From the NCBI GenBank assembly GCA_964552465.1, contig CAZKGR010000007.1, positions 62,001 through 126,000 on the forward strand: 64,000 bases of DNA, written 5' to 3'. Every line of letters begins with the position of its first letter. The first letter of the stretch is position 1. Below are positions 25,395 to 34,678 of the stretch, in pieces. The position numbers were made by a program, and so were the translations under genes. The DNA comes from BMS3BBIN04 sp964552465 (GTDB taxonomy: Bacteria > Electryoneota > Electryoneia > Electryoneales > Electryoneaceae). Under the pieces are notes generated by a model. It saw only the letters and a program-made list of their open reading frames with translations, had not been told where the DNA came from and searched no databases.

Positions 25395-28016
25395 CTACTC
25401 TTCACTCTGTTCAGCGAGTGTGACATTGGTAATTTCCGGAACAATTCCATCTAGTCGAACGCGCGCGAGAACCATGGTGCAATCATCATCCAGATTTGGC
25501 TTGCCATGGAACTTGAGTACTTCGTTCTCCAAGTGTTCCACCAGCTCCTCGCAAGGCATATTATTTCGTCCCGCAATAAACTGTGAGATACGGTCTTCGC
25601 CGAACTCTTCGCCGACATCGTTCATCGCTTCAGAGATGCCGTCGGTGTAGAAGAAGATGCGATCACGTTCCTTCAATCGAACGGTTCCGACGCTGTATTC
25701 ATATCCGGGTATCACTCCGAGGATTACTCCACCCACATCCAGCTCTTCGTTTTCATCATTATTACGGAACACAACAGGCGGGTTGTGACCGGCGTTGATG
25801 TATGTGAAGGTGGATACTGCCGGATCAAAAACGCCGATTACGAAAGTGATGTACTCCTCGACAGGAGTGTTCTGACAGATTATATCATTAACACTGCCGA
25901 CAAGATCTGTGAGATCGGCGTTGACCTTGACCAACGCACGCAGGCTGGCCTGCAGGTTAGCCATGATCAGCGCAGCGCCTGCACCTTTGCCGGATACGTC
26001 ACCAAGTGCGATGACCGTTCGTCCGTCCGGTAGCGCAATCACGTCGAAGTAGTCACCCGCAACTTCCAAGCTGAACCGACTGCGCGCTCCGATGTCGAGA
26101 CCTGGAGTATCCGGAATATTCTGCGGCAGGAATCCTTCCTGGATGCTGCGTGCGAGCTTGAGCTCATCCTCGAGCCGTTTTTTCTCAATGTTTTCTTCCA
26201 GCAATCTCAAATTATCGGCAGTCAGCGCAACCTGCTGGATCATCGAATTCAAGCTGTGAACGATCTCCGGCGTATAATCCTGTCCACGTGTTGTGCGTCC
26301 CAGCGCAATGATTCCGACCAGCCTTCCCCGGACGAACATCGGGATCAGCAAGTTCACTTTATTGAGTTTGATCCATAGAATCTGCTCTTCATTTAGTTCG
26401 ATTCTGTCACTGGCCATGGCTTCATCGAGCAGAACAGGCTTGCGGCTCGATTCCAGGTTGGCTAGCAAGTCGTCATTAATCGTAAACGGTGTGATCTCGC
26501 CTTGGAAAACCTGGAATTCATCACCCATTTGGCGCAGGATCGGCAGCACCCGCTCAACTCCAGCAGCGTGGCGCAGACGTGTGCTGATTTGTTTCCACAG
26601 CGTCTCACGGTCAGGAGTGGAAGACAGCCGTTCAGTCAGATCTTCCAACATGGTGTTGATTTGATGACGTGTAGGATAAAGTCGGCGTTCAATTAAATCA
26701 GTCAGCTTGCGTTGTGCCGGATGCACAGCCAGTGTAAGTAGCATGGCTGCGAGGATCGTCGGCGTCCGACTCTCGACCTGCATGTTTTCGATCAACAAGT
26801 TGCCAATCAGATAAACGATGACGAAGAACATTGCAAGGACAACGCCTGTGATCAGGAAGTGTCGTGTCCCCCGCCGCAACTTCGCCTCTACATCGAGCAG
26901 GCCATAACGGCTGAACGCATAGAGGATGGTAATCGGCATTGCCAGAAGACAGAGCATGACGAGATTAACCAGTAACAGCGCTGCTTCGAGCCCCATATCG
27001 CCCAGATAGTTCGGGAAAGGAATGTTCAAAAGGGAGACGGTCAGCAAGGGGCCAAAGGCTATCATGCTGCCGAGCAGAACCAGCTTGGTCTGTCGTTTCT
27101 CCAGTGCATTTTGAGCACGTCCGTGATGAATGCCGAGCAATGTGAATCCTGCGCCCAATTGAATCATCAGGTTGATGTTACCGATCAACTGGGTCAGATC
27201 TTCATTCCAGTTAGCAATCCCTAAGATCATTACTGATACTGGGATTACATAACAAACAGCGTATCCAAGCCACGCTCTTTGCTGCATCAGCCGCGACTTA
27301 TGCGGGAACAGCAAGTGCAGATTCAACCAGAACGCACCGATAAAGATGGTCGTTATTCCCAGAGTTTCACCGAGAAACGCTGGCAGCTCAACTATAATGG
27401 TGATGTAATAATCGTTGAGATAGCTGATCGCGAAGAGGACAAAGGATGACATGCTGAACGTGAAAAGTGCGAGCACACGTGCGCCGGCAGATTTGTATTG
27501 TCGGATCAGTGCGATGAATCCAACAGCCAGGAAACCGAATCCGATGAGGAATCGGAGGATGTGCATGCCCAGCATCATGAAGAACTGACCACGAGTAACG
27601 GCATTAGCTGTCAAGGTGGATGTTAATTCCCGACCTTCATGCTGATAGACAATGTCGATTGTGAATCCGACTGGCAGAGGTCTGGCAAGTAGAGAATCAC
27701 GCACGGAATCCGAAGCGGGCAAGTTTCCCAGGACAAGCACTGTGTCACCGGACACAGGCGTATACTCGGCAGGAAAATCAACAGCCTCAATTTCATCAAG
27801 AACAAGGACACTGTCCTCGCCGGAAAGTGTGAAACTGGTGGCAATCTCCCCGGATGAACCCCAATTGCCAACTTTACTGCTGTCTCTCACCAAATGGGCA
27901 AACATGCCCATTGAAGTCCATATGCCGATGATGATCAGCAGTACAAGGTAAATACGATTACGCAAGTCTGTTTTCTCAATAGTCATGCTTGGTTTGGGCT
28001 CATGTGATGGCTTCAA
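25395..28016 (-). CDS. Membrane SpoIIE-type (PPM) serine phosphatase, second copy of the architecture
   Basis: Protein of 873 residues with the same order as the gene at 16511: a first membrane helix (about 20-40), a PDZ-like region (about 50-130), seven or eight membrane helices (about 135-430), a GAF-like domain (about 470-620, ending near MIQQVALTADNLRLLEENIE), a short coiled coil (EKKRLEDELKLARSIQEGFLPQ) and a SpoIIE phosphatase with VAGDYFDV, LGDVSGKGAG, NAGHNPP and YTDGISEA. All metal-site motifs are intact. Its base composition matches the surroundings, unlike the 16511 gene. It probably signals to an anti-sigma antagonist encoded elsewhere. ATG 28016 is used; an internal ATG at 27986 is possible. 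The MBL gene lies directly upstream on the same strand. Confidence 0.87.
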   Translation of the reverse strand: MKPSHEPKPSMTIEKTDLRNRIYLVLLIIIGIWTSMGMFAHLVRDSSKVGNWGSSGEIATSFTLSGEDSVLVLDEIEAVDFPAEYTPVSGDTVLVLGNLPASDSVRDSLLARPLPVGFTIDIVYQHEGRELTSTLTANAVTRGQFFMMLGMHILRFLIGFGFLAVGFIALIRQYKSAGARVLALFTFSMSSFVLFAISYLNDYYITIIVELPAFLGETLGITTIFIGAFWLNLHLLFPHKSRLMQQRAWLGYAVCYVIPVSVMILGIANWNEDLTQLIGNINLMIQLGAGFTLLGIHHGRAQNALEKRQTKLVLLGSMIAFGPLLTVSLLNIPFPNYLGDMGLEAALLLVNLVMLCLLAMPITILYAFSRYGLLDVEAKLRRGTRHFLITGVVLAMFFVIVYLIGNLLIENMQVESRTPTILAAMLLTLAVHPAQRKLTDLIERRLYPTRHQINTMLEDLTERLSSTPDRETLWKQISTRLRHAAGVERVLPILRQMGDEFQVFQGEITPFTINDDLLANLESSRKPVLLDEAMASDRIELNEEQILWIKLNKVNLLIPMFVRGRLVGIIALGRTTRGQDYTPEIVHSLNSMIQQVALTADNLRLLEENIEKKRLEDELKLARSIQEGFLPQNIPDTPGLDIGARSRFSLEVAGDYFDVIALPDGRTVIALGDVSGKGAGAALIMANLQASLRALVKVNADLTDLVGSVNDIICQNTPVEEYITFVIGVFDPAVSTFTYINAGHNPPVVFRNNDENEELDVGGVILGVIPGYEYSVGTVRLKERDRIFFYTDGISEAMNDVGEEFGEDRISQFIAGRNNMPCEELVEHLENEVLKFHGKPNLDDDCTMVLARVRLDGIVPEITNVTLAEQSEE

Positions 28017-28026
28017 CGTTCCAACA

Positions 28027-28668
28027 TCAATCTATTCCATGTTCTTTCTTGTATTCCAACCAGTTCTTTTTCAGCTCGACAAAATCTGCGAATTTCTTCT
28101 GCAACAGAAATGGGTTGTTCTTCTTCTCGTAGCCAATCATTGAGTGTGGTTTGACACCCACATCGTGACCGGGAAAAACTCGCGTGTCATCCGACAAGAT
28201 CATCAGCTTTCTGTGCAGGGATTCGAATTGCGTTTTGGCCTGATCACCGAAGTCTGTTCCGCCAACCTTGCCAACAAATAGAGTATCTCCAGTGAACAGA
28301 CTTTGTTCTATTAGGTAGCACACGGAATCTTCGGTGTGTCCCGGCGTGTGAAGAACGCGTATTTTGGTTTCCCCTAACGGGAGTTCTGCTCCATCTGACA
28401 GAGTTATTCCACTGACGGGATCAGTCATTCCGAAGCTGAGTGCGGAACAACCTGTCAGGCGCTCCATTTCCTCATTTCCATTGGCGTGATCATGATGGTC
28501 ATGTGTGTTCAGGATGTAGCCGACCTTCATCCCGAGTTCATCCACCCGATTATAAATGCGTTGGGGGTCAAAGCTGGGATCGATGATGGCTGCTAGGTGG
28601 GATTCCGGATCGCAGATGATGTAGGCGAAATTCCGGTCACCGCCTGTCAGGATTTGTTCGACAAACAT
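28027..28668 (-). CDS. MBL-fold metallohydrolase (glyoxalase II / persulfide dioxygenase-like)
   Basis: Protein of 213 residues with the metallo-beta-lactamase motif HDHHDH at residues 56-61 (HxHxDH), then HTPGHTEDS, FTGDTLFVGKVGGTD and FPGHDVG carrying the other metal ligands. The length and motifs suit the hydroxyacylglutathione hydrolase/ETHE1 group; the substrate is not decidable by eye. It is 10 bp upstream of the phosphatase gene and probably shares its transcript. Confidence 0.88.
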   Translation of the reverse strand: MFVEQILTGGDRNFAYIICDPESHLAAIIDPSFDPQRIYNRVDELGMKVGYILNTHDHHDHANGNEEMERLTGCSALSFGMTDPVSGITLSDGAELPLGETKIRVLHTPGHTEDSVCYLIEQSLFTGDTLFVGKVGGTDFGDQAKTQFESLHRKLMILSDDTRVFPGHDVGVKPHSMIGYEKKNNPFLLQKKFADFVELKKNWLEYKKEHGID

Positions 28669-28908
28669 GGTTTTCCAAGTTTACACTGGTAGACATCGAA
28701 TTTCGAGGAAAGTAACTACATGACTTGGTAATTTCCTCTTGATTCTTGTGAAAATATGACAAGGCGTGCATCTGACAATCTCAAAAGATGATATTCGATG
28801 AGTATGTATGATCTTAGCGCTACTGTTGAGAACTATAGCACCCTGGCAAATTGAATAGGGGTGTTTGGTCATGATCAAGACTTACAACTCATCGCTCAGA
28901 GCAACCGT

Positions 28909-29310
28909 TCAGATCACCTGCTTCTTCCTTTTCCGGAACAAGTAAGGCGTAGCCAGTACGGACGCATACGCCAGCAATGCGACTCCGGCGTATAATCCAT
29001 CCGTTACCGGATCCACGTTCGGAAACACCCGGGAATACAACGGGAATATTGCGGAATCCAGCAACATTCCCGGCAGTGCGATGGCAATGGATGCTGGAGA
29101 GTGTCCGCTCGGCGGGATACGTAAAATCAGGTAGATGCTGAAAGTAATAACCATCATTAGCGGGACAACACTGATGAACAGGCCGATGATCATTCCAGTG
29201 TTTTCGGGATCAAAGAATAGTTGGCCCGTGAAGCGAAATGCCACGGTAATTATCAACCACACAATAAATCCCAGCAGTGCACACATCGAAAGCGCTTTCC
29301 GGACAGACAT
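28909..29310 (-). CDS. Small four-helix membrane protein (DUF5367-like)
   Basis: Protein of 133 residues with four predicted membrane helices (about 8-27, 40-62, 75-95 and 105-122) and a basic tail (RKRKKQ). It resembles the DUF5367 group of short membrane proteins, but I am not certain. The ATG at 29310 begins MSVRKALSM. The stretch 28669-28908 before it has no gene; it holds two weak 7-bp units (ACTCATC, GCTCAGA at 28887-28900). Confidence 0.6.
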   Translation of the reverse strand: MSVRKALSMCALLGFIVWLIITVAFRFTGQLFFDPENTGMIIGLFISVVPLMMVITFSIYLILRIPPSGHSPASIAIALPGMLLDSAIFPLYSRVFPNVDPVTDGLYAGVALLAYASVLATPYLFRKRKKQVI

Positions 29311-29420
29311 TTGATTCCTCGTGTAAACAGTTGGTTTCGGGACGTGAATATGCGATTGTCGACTGTCCTGAGCAATTGCCGTGAGCCTTGCGGCGTCTCC
29401 AGGTTCATCGTGACGATTGA

Positions 29421-29459
29421 TTATCCGCGATAGCCGCTTCGCGGTCTATCACGGACACC
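29421..29459. repeat. Palindrome family F
   Basis: Nested hairpin: outer arms CCGCGATAG and CTATCACGG, inner arms CCGC and GCGG around TTC. It sits just after the 3' end of the porX gene. Confidence 0.65.
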
Positions 29460-29465
29460 AGATAT

Positions 29466-31034
29466 CTATCTCTCCCGGCTTTTCAGCACAGCCAAGGGTA
29501 AGACCATTTCCTCTAGTGATATTCCGCCATGGATAAAATTGTCGCGGAACTTATCCGCGTATTTGTTGAAGTCGGTTGGGTAGACGAAGTAGCTGTCGCC
29601 TTTAGCGAGAATAAGGTCGTCATTGACCTTGGTCGGTCCGATCCCCCAGGTGTCCGGCTGACGGACTCGAGCAGCGTGCTTCCCATCCACTTTCAGGTTA
29701 CGCCCGATCTTGTAACGCAAGCTTGAAGACGCTTCCCTGTCACCAAGCACTTTCGCAGCGGTTCTCGCTCGTTTTGATCCATGATCGCTGGTAAGCACTA
29801 TGGTTACGCCGCGTCGTCCAATGGCCCGCATCAGATCGAGCAATGGGCTGTGCTCAAACCAGCTTCTGACAACTGACCGATACGCGGCCTCGTCCGGGAT
29901 CAATGTTTGGATCACTTCCTCGGTACTACGATGATGGGCAACGATGTCAACGAAGTTGAAAACCATGCTGACCAATGGCAGGTCATAGTAGTCGCTGGCC
30001 TTGCGAAGGATGCGTTGCGATTCATCCTGGTCAAGGATCTTGGCGTACTTCGGTTCAGGGTTCGGGAATATACCTAGTTTCTCGAGTTGACGGTCGAGCA
30101 GAGGCCGCTCGAATCGGTTGACGTTTACGTCACCATCCCACTCGAGCTTGTTGTATAGATCGGGGTGGACCTTTGGATACTCGTTCGGCAGCAGTCCGCT
30201 GAAGATACTGTTTCGCGCGAAGGGCGTCGCAGTCGGAAGCAACGAGAAATAGGCTTCGGTCTCGATGTCGAAGTGTTCACGCATCATTGGTTCGACAGCC
30301 ATCCAGTGATCGAATCGCAGACAGTCGAGCACGAGGAACAGCACCGGTTCGTTCTTGCGCAGGAGTGGCGCGATCCATTCGCGGACAACATCATGGCTCA
30401 TGGGCGGACGTTCGTCCCGCTGCATCCGCATCCAGCGCGGGTACATGCGTTCGACATAGCGTCCGAACGCGTGATTCGCACTCTCGAGTTGCTGGTCGAA
30501 TAGTTCCATCAGGCTGTTGTCACGCTGCGCAGAAATCTCGATTGCCCAACGATTCATCCGCACCCCGAGATCAAGCCACTCGTCCCACTCCATCTCGCCG
30601 TCGAGTTCCTCGCCGGTACGGTTGAATTCGGCGACGTAATCCTGCGCCAGACGTTGTTGGTTAATTGCGCGGCCTTCAAGCAGTCGTTTCAATGCCGAGA
30701 GTATCTGAGAAGGATTTACCGGTTTCGTGAGATAATCGTCGATGCGTCGTCCGATAGCTTCTTCCATCAGCGACTCTTCTTCGGACTTGGTGATCATCAC
30801 GACCGGCAAACCAGGCTGAATCTGTTTGACGCGTTTCAAGGTAGCGATGCCGTCCAGACCGGCCATCTGTTCGTCGAGCAGGAGTGCATCGTAGCGTTCA
30901 CGCATTACTTCACGGATCGCATCGCGACCGTTGGTAACAGCTTGCACATCAAACTCACGATCTTCGAGGAAGAGGATATGGGGCTTCAGCAGTTCGATTT
31001 CATCGTCAGCCCAGAGGATTCGTTTCGTTGCCAC
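29466..31034 (-). CDS. porX: PorX-type response regulator with PglZ domain (T9SS regulator)
   Basis: Protein of 522 residues. Residues 1-120 form a CheY-like receiver with acidic pair Asp10-Asp11, phospho-acceptor Asp54 (LLLDEQMAG) and the KPVNP loop. The rest is a PglZ/alkaline-phosphatase-like domain with its metal motifs: VLDCLRFDHW, PTATPFARNS, VDIVAHHRS and LTSDHGS. This two-part layout is that of PorX, which in Porphyromonas works with the sensor PorY and sigma factor SigP to drive T9SS genes and also hydrolyses oligoadenylates. It suits a genome with many T9SS cargos. No PorY is adjacent. The start is the GTG at 31034 with AAGGAG 6 bases upstream; the open frame to 31085 lacks such a site. 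Confidence 0.92.
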   Translation of the reverse strand: MATKRILWADDEIELLKPHILFLEDREFDVQAVTNGRDAIREVMRERYDALLLDEQMAGLDGIATLKRVKQIQPGLPVVMITKSEEESLMEEAIGRRIDDYLTKPVNPSQILSALKRLLEGRAINQQRLAQDYVAEFNRTGEELDGEMEWDEWLDLGVRMNRWAIEISAQRDNSLMELFDQQLESANHAFGRYVERMYPRWMRMQRDERPPMSHDVVREWIAPLLRKNEPVLFLVLDCLRFDHWMAVEPMMREHFDIETEAYFSLLPTATPFARNSIFSGLLPNEYPKVHPDLYNKLEWDGDVNVNRFERPLLDRQLEKLGIFPNPEPKYAKILDQDESQRILRKASDYYDLPLVSMVFNFVDIVAHHRSTEEVIQTLIPDEAAYRSVVRSWFEHSPLLDLMRAIGRRGVTIVLTSDHGSKRARTAAKVLGDREASSSLRYKIGRNLKVDGKHAARVRQPDTWGIGPTKVNDDLILAKGDSYFVYPTDFNKYADKFRDNFIHGGISLEEMVLPLAVLKSRER

Positions 31035-31126
31035 CAGGTACTCCTTCTGTGATTGGATTCGTTCGTGGTTGTAAACAGGTAGCAACGTTTGGTTGGTGCG
31101 ATCCCGGTTGATGGTTTGCAGATATG

Positions 31127-31160
31127 TTTGCCCCTACTAGCTTGCAAGTGGGGATCATCT
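31127..31160. repeat. Palindrome family A overlapping a stop codon
   Basis: TTTGCCCCTACTAGC, then TTGCAAGTGGGGATCATC. Its right end contains the stop codon of the DUF2520 gene (complement 31155-31157). Confidence 0.6.
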
Positions 31161-32054
31161 CATCTCTAAGGTATTCCGCCAAATCTGTGCCTGTTCCGCC
31201 GACAACCGCCCCTCACGCTCCGCCAGATCTACCAGCGCGTGGGTCAACTGACGATACAAAACGAGCGTTGATTCATCAATCTCAGAAGTAAGATGCGCTT
31301 TCACGGTTACCTGATCGTTCCGTGCTACCGGTCCAGTCAGCGCATCTGCGGGACGGTGCTTCGCCAGGCTGTCAAGCATGCCTTGCATCAACGGCAGTAA
31401 CGCATTCTCTGCGCTTCTCCGATCTTCCGCTATTCCGTCCAGACATCCCGCGCCCAAATCCAGCAACAGCGGTAAAAAGTTGGACACGAGCACTGAGGCA
31501 AGGTGATAACGCGCGCGATCCTGTTCTGCAACATTCATCGGTTTCACCCCCAGACTACGTGCCAGTTCCAGCATGACCGGGAGCGCTCCCTGATCCGTAG
31601 TGATCCCGGCGCAAATGTTTTTGAACCTCTCAGCACCACAGCCTGGAGGGAATGTCTGTATGGGATGGAACGCTGCTCGCTGCCATCCTATCTCTGAAAA
31701 AGGTTGCAAGGGAGTCAATCCCAACGCGCCGGACAGATGCAATGCGATGCGCTTGGTATTCTGATCAACACTTACGTCAGATCGTTCTGACAAAGAATTG
31801 GCGAGCGATTCAATCTCGCCGTCTGGTACAGCAAAGATCAGTAAGTCGCCCTCGAGCCGGGCAGTGCTCAGAGTTGCAGTTGAGAATCCATCTTGACGGG
31901 CGAATTGCAAGTTTGGCGAATCGGGTAGATCGCAGATTGTTGATATGTTGTATCCGGCTTTATGCAGGGCGAGGCTCAGAGCTCGTCCAGCGGCACCGTA
32001 GCCGATAAGGTTTACAACGGGTAACGAAGAGCTGGTGTCAGTTGGATTCAACAT
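31155..32054 (-). CDS. Rossmann-fold/DUF2520 domain protein
   Basis: Protein of 299 residues. The N-terminal half is a Rossmann NAD(P)-binding domain (VVNLIGYGAAGRALSLALHKAGY, then FAVPDGEIESLA). The C-terminal half (from about 145: ICAGITTDQGALPVMLELA) is the DUF2520 domain seen in 6-phosphogluconate dehydrogenase-like proteins. In other FCB genomes such proteins are often near pantothenate genes, but none is present here. Its substrate is unknown. Confidence 0.85.
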   Translation of the reverse strand: MLNPTDTSSSLPVVNLIGYGAAGRALSLALHKAGYNISTICDLPDSPNLQFARQDGFSTATLSTARLEGDLLIFAVPDGEIESLANSLSERSDVSVDQNTKRIALHLSGALGLTPLQPFSEIGWQRAAFHPIQTFPPGCGAERFKNICAGITTDQGALPVMLELARSLGVKPMNVAEQDRARYHLASVLVSNFLPLLLDLGAGCLDGIAEDRRSAENALLPLMQGMLDSLAKHRPADALTGPVARNDQVTVKAHLTSEIDESTLVLYRQLTHALVDLAEREGRLSAEQAQIWRNTLEMR

Positions 32055-32093
32055 GAGAGAGGAACGAGCCGCTTGGTGCGGCTCGTAATCAAC

Positions 32094-32432
32094 TTATTCC
32101 GTCGGATAAGGCGGACGCATCTTCAGTTTGCTACGGCGATCAACGTCGCGTCGATCTTTCTCCCGACGGCGTTCGCGTTCCTGAACCGATTCGTTGGGTT
32201 TTTCCCTTCGATCTCTCGCACTCCTTCGCTCTTTGGCGCGTCGATCTTCCCAAATGAGTTTCCGGGTTGCCATGGTGCGGCTGGGAACATAGTCGTACCC
32301 GAGATCCTCATAGGTCGTATCCGGCTTCTTCTCCTGGATGGCTGTACGGATAGATTGTGCAAGAAAGGCGATGGCGATGAGCACAAACATGACGGCGGCT
32401 AGCCCGATCAGGATGCTCAGCAATGTATCCAT
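32094..32432 (-). CDS. Small single-pass membrane protein with basic charged tail
   Basis: Protein of 112 residues, not recognised. One N-terminal membrane helix (about 4-24) is followed by a cytoplasmic tail extremely rich in Arg, Lys, Glu and Asp (for example KERRSARDRREKPNE), probably a long helix. The start at 32432 has GGAGG 6 bases upstream; the longer frame to 32474 lacks it. Same strand as the DUF2520 gene, 39 bp upstream of it. Confidence 0.6.
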   Translation of the reverse strand: MDTLLSILIGLAAVMFVLIAIAFLAQSIRTAIQEKKPDTTYEDLGYDYVPSRTMATRKLIWEDRRAKERRSARDRREKPNESVQERERRREKDRRDVDRRSKLKMRPPYPTE

Positions 32433-32698
32433 GTAGTTCCTCCGCCGAATCCACCGGGATTCGATCCAACTCAATGAGTAAGAACAACGTACACCGCTTC
32501 GCCCAGTCGCAGCGTGAAGACGTTCTTGCTCGTTTCTGAATCAAGTATACGAGATATGCCGGATTCTCGCAAGAGGAATTCGGCCCGACAGGTTTATATC
32601 TCATTCCTCACATTTACTTCATCAGTGTCGCGCCTAAAGATAGCGCAAACAAGAGTCGAATTGGGTAATCACGATCACAGAATGGGTCACGTGGTACC

Positions 32699-33238
32699 TC
32701 AATGTTCTCCATTTTCATCATCATTATTATCATCTGAATCCCTATTTACAATAGGTGTTCCAGACGAATCAGCCGGTTCGACCACCCATCCCTTCTGAGC
32801 TTCCGGATGGCGGATCTTCCCTCCCAGGTTTGATGCATATGTCGCAAGAGAAGCGGTTCCGACGAGGAGTACTATGCTCGCCCACCACGCCCAGCCGCGA
32901 ACATGATGCTCCTTTTTTCGAGACAGAGTGAACCAGATGAGCACGAGGAAGGCGGATGCTAACGCAAAGGGGAACAATAATTCTCCTGCCTCTTCGTGAT
33001 CATGAACTACACCTTTATCAAAGCTCGGTTCGCCCTCAATCATATCAACCGCTGCTTCACCTGAGTTGGCAGCGGCGACCAAGCCGAAGGCTGCCATCAA
33101 AACAACAACAAGCGTTACGAGCCGAATAGCTTTCTCATTTGGATGAAAATAACTGACCGTGCAGAGCAGGAGTCCGATCCAAAGCAGAGTCGGCGAAGAG
33201 TGAACAAGAATCAGATGAAGATGTGCCGCGTTTGGCAT
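32699..33238 (-). CDS. Four-helix membrane protein (DUF2231-like)
   Basis: Protein of 179 residues with four membrane helices (about 12-30, 38-57, 85-105, 118-136). The first helix begins HLHLILVHSSPTLLW, the His pattern of DUF2231-type membrane proteins that may bind haem or metal. The C-terminal tail is acidic and Asp/Asn-rich (NRDSDDNNDDENGEH). Divergent from the Omp85-like gene. The spacer 32433-32698 shows no gene. Confidence 0.6.
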   Translation of the reverse strand: MPNAAHLHLILVHSSPTLLWIGLLLCTVSYFHPNEKAIRLVTLVVVLMAAFGLVAAANSGEAAVDMIEGEPSFDKGVVHDHEEAGELLFPFALASAFLVLIWFTLSRKKEHHVRGWAWWASIVLLVGTASLATYASNLGGKIRHPEAQKGWVVEPADSSGTPIVNRDSDDNNDDENGEH

Positions 33239-33386
33239 ATTACGCCTCCAACTACTTGCTAATCATCATGTCTCGCCCAACATAAGCAAGCAAGCATTCG
33301 TTGTGCCAGTCTCATTGTTTGCTTGTTGCGTCCTCACGTTCAACCCGATAGCTTGCTTCCATGCATCAAAAAAGGCATATGCAGCC

Positions 33387-34541
33387 ATGAATAAATGTTT
33401 GCTGACACCACACTTCTTGCAAAATTTGTGCACGACCGTATTCGCAACATCGCTCGTGCTTCTCACAACCTGTTCCTCATGGGCAACGGAGTTGGCTGCT
33501 GAGGACAGCTTGAACACGAGAGTCATAGCCGCACCGTACATGACAGGTAACAGCGATGACGGAATAACTCTCGGTTTTGGTTTAGGTATCAGTCGATCTC
33601 CGTTACTCTATTCTATCCTGGCCGCTGAGTATTCCCTTTCCGAGCAGATGAATGTCCTTGGTGAAGGTGAAATCCACACAGAATATGTTCGTTATGTAGG
33701 CAGGCTGAGTTTCAACAGTAGTACGCGGAGCATTTATCCATCCCAGCCTGTTGATCCCGAACCTTTACTCAGATCGGAAGTAGAGCGCCTGGAGTTCAAG
33801 CTCTCTGCCCTGCGCACGTTCGGTACTGGGTTTGAAATCGGTCCGGCAGGTCGTTTGGAAACCGCCAAGGGTTTGCATCCGGAAGATCCTGACGGCAATC
33901 CGTTGGAACTCGATGATTACCCACGATTCATTCCGGGTGCACTTGCGATGGGTGGGTTGCGTGCACGTTGGCGTACTACCAGCGCGGTACGTCCGCTGGA
34001 TGGCTCAATCGTCGATTTAACCACATTGTTTGGAGCGGCGTGGTCTGATAGTTGGGACGAGTCGAAACCGGATGCGTTGGTACAGTTCAAAATCGCGACC
34101 GCTCGCCCGGTTGCGGACTGGATGCGAGTCTATTTGCGTGCGGAAACACAGGCTCAATGGAATTCGCCACCGCCGGTTCGCGCTTATAATGGCGGAAACA
34201 GAAAGGTTCGTGGTCAAGCGAAACGTCGAGAAGTGGGTCGGCGGGCGATCACTACACGTGCTCAAACGCATTTTACACTTATCAGAGATTGGCGCTGGCC
34301 AATGGAAACGGCAAGCAGGATCGTACCTTTTTTACCAGTTTATGAGCTTGAGTTGGAGCTGGTTCCGTTTTACGACATGGGTGTAATCGCCGATCCGGAT
34401 TTCGGGTGGTTGCCAACGCGTCACGGTGTCGGAGTGGGGCTACACCTCGTAATTCCACCTGAGCTTGTAATACGGATAGATGTTGGAGTATCTCCTGGCG
34501 GGTCACCACGCTACTATTTCACGATCGGAGAGGCGATTTGA
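33387..34541 (+). CDS. Omp85/BamA-like outer-membrane barrel protein
   Basis: Protein of 384 residues with a signal peptide (MNKCLLTPHF ... CSSWA). The body is beta-rich; the C-terminal part (VPFYDMGVIADPD, GVGVGLHLVIPPELVIRID, YYFTIGEAI) resembles the last strands of surface-antigen (D15/Omp85) barrels, with the FYDxG motif seen there. No POTRA domains precede the barrel, so it may be a short member rather than BamA itself. An in-frame start at 33303 would hide the signal peptide; 33387 is preferred, though no strong ribosome site is seen. Confidence 0.65.
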   Translation: MNKCLLTPHFLQNLCTTVFATSLVLLTTCSSWATELAAEDSLNTRVIAAPYMTGNSDDGITLGFGLGISRSPLLYSILAAEYSLSEQMNVLGEGEIHTEYVRYVGRLSFNSSTRSIYPSQPVDPEPLLRSEVERLEFKLSALRTFGTGFEIGPAGRLETAKGLHPEDPDGNPLELDDYPRFIPGALAMGGLRARWRTTSAVRPLDGSIVDLTTLFGAAWSDSWDESKPDALVQFKIATARPVADWMRVYLRAETQAQWNSPPPVRAYNGGNRKVRGQAKRREVGRRAITTRAQTHFTLIRDWRWPMETASRIVPFLPVYELELELVPFYDMGVIADPDFGWLPTRHGVGVGLHLVIPPELVIRIDVGVSPGGSPRYYFTIGEAI

Positions 34542-34552
34542 AAAGGCAGCTA

Positions 34553-34580
34553 TGAGTGATGAGCTCTGAGCTGTGAGCTT
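34553..34580 (+). repeat. 7-bp array (TGAGCTN type)
   Basis: Units TGAGTGA, TGAGCTC, TGAGCTG, TGAGCTT directly after the Omp85-like stop. The opposite-strand partner lies at 34640-34674, with a hairpin between. Confidence 0.8.
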
Positions 34581-34590
34581 CAATAGAATA

Positions 34591-34618
34591 CGGGGCAATT
34601 TCAGAAGAAAGTGCCCCG
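34591..34618. terminator. Hairpin between convergent genes
   Basis: CGGGGCA and TGCCCCG around 14 bases. It lies between two inverted 7-bp arrays and can serve both flanking genes. Confidence 0.6.
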
Positions 34619-34639
34619 TTGAAGCTTGTTACTGCAGTT

Positions 34640-34674
34640 GCTCATCGCTCACAGCTCATAACTCAGAGCTGTTT
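34640..34674 (-). repeat. 7-bp array, inverse of the 34553 array
   Basis: Units GCTCATC, GCTCACA, GCTCATA, ACTCAGA, GCTGTTT, ending five bases before the 3' end of the epimerase gene. Confidence 0.8.
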
Positions 34675-34678
34675 TTGA

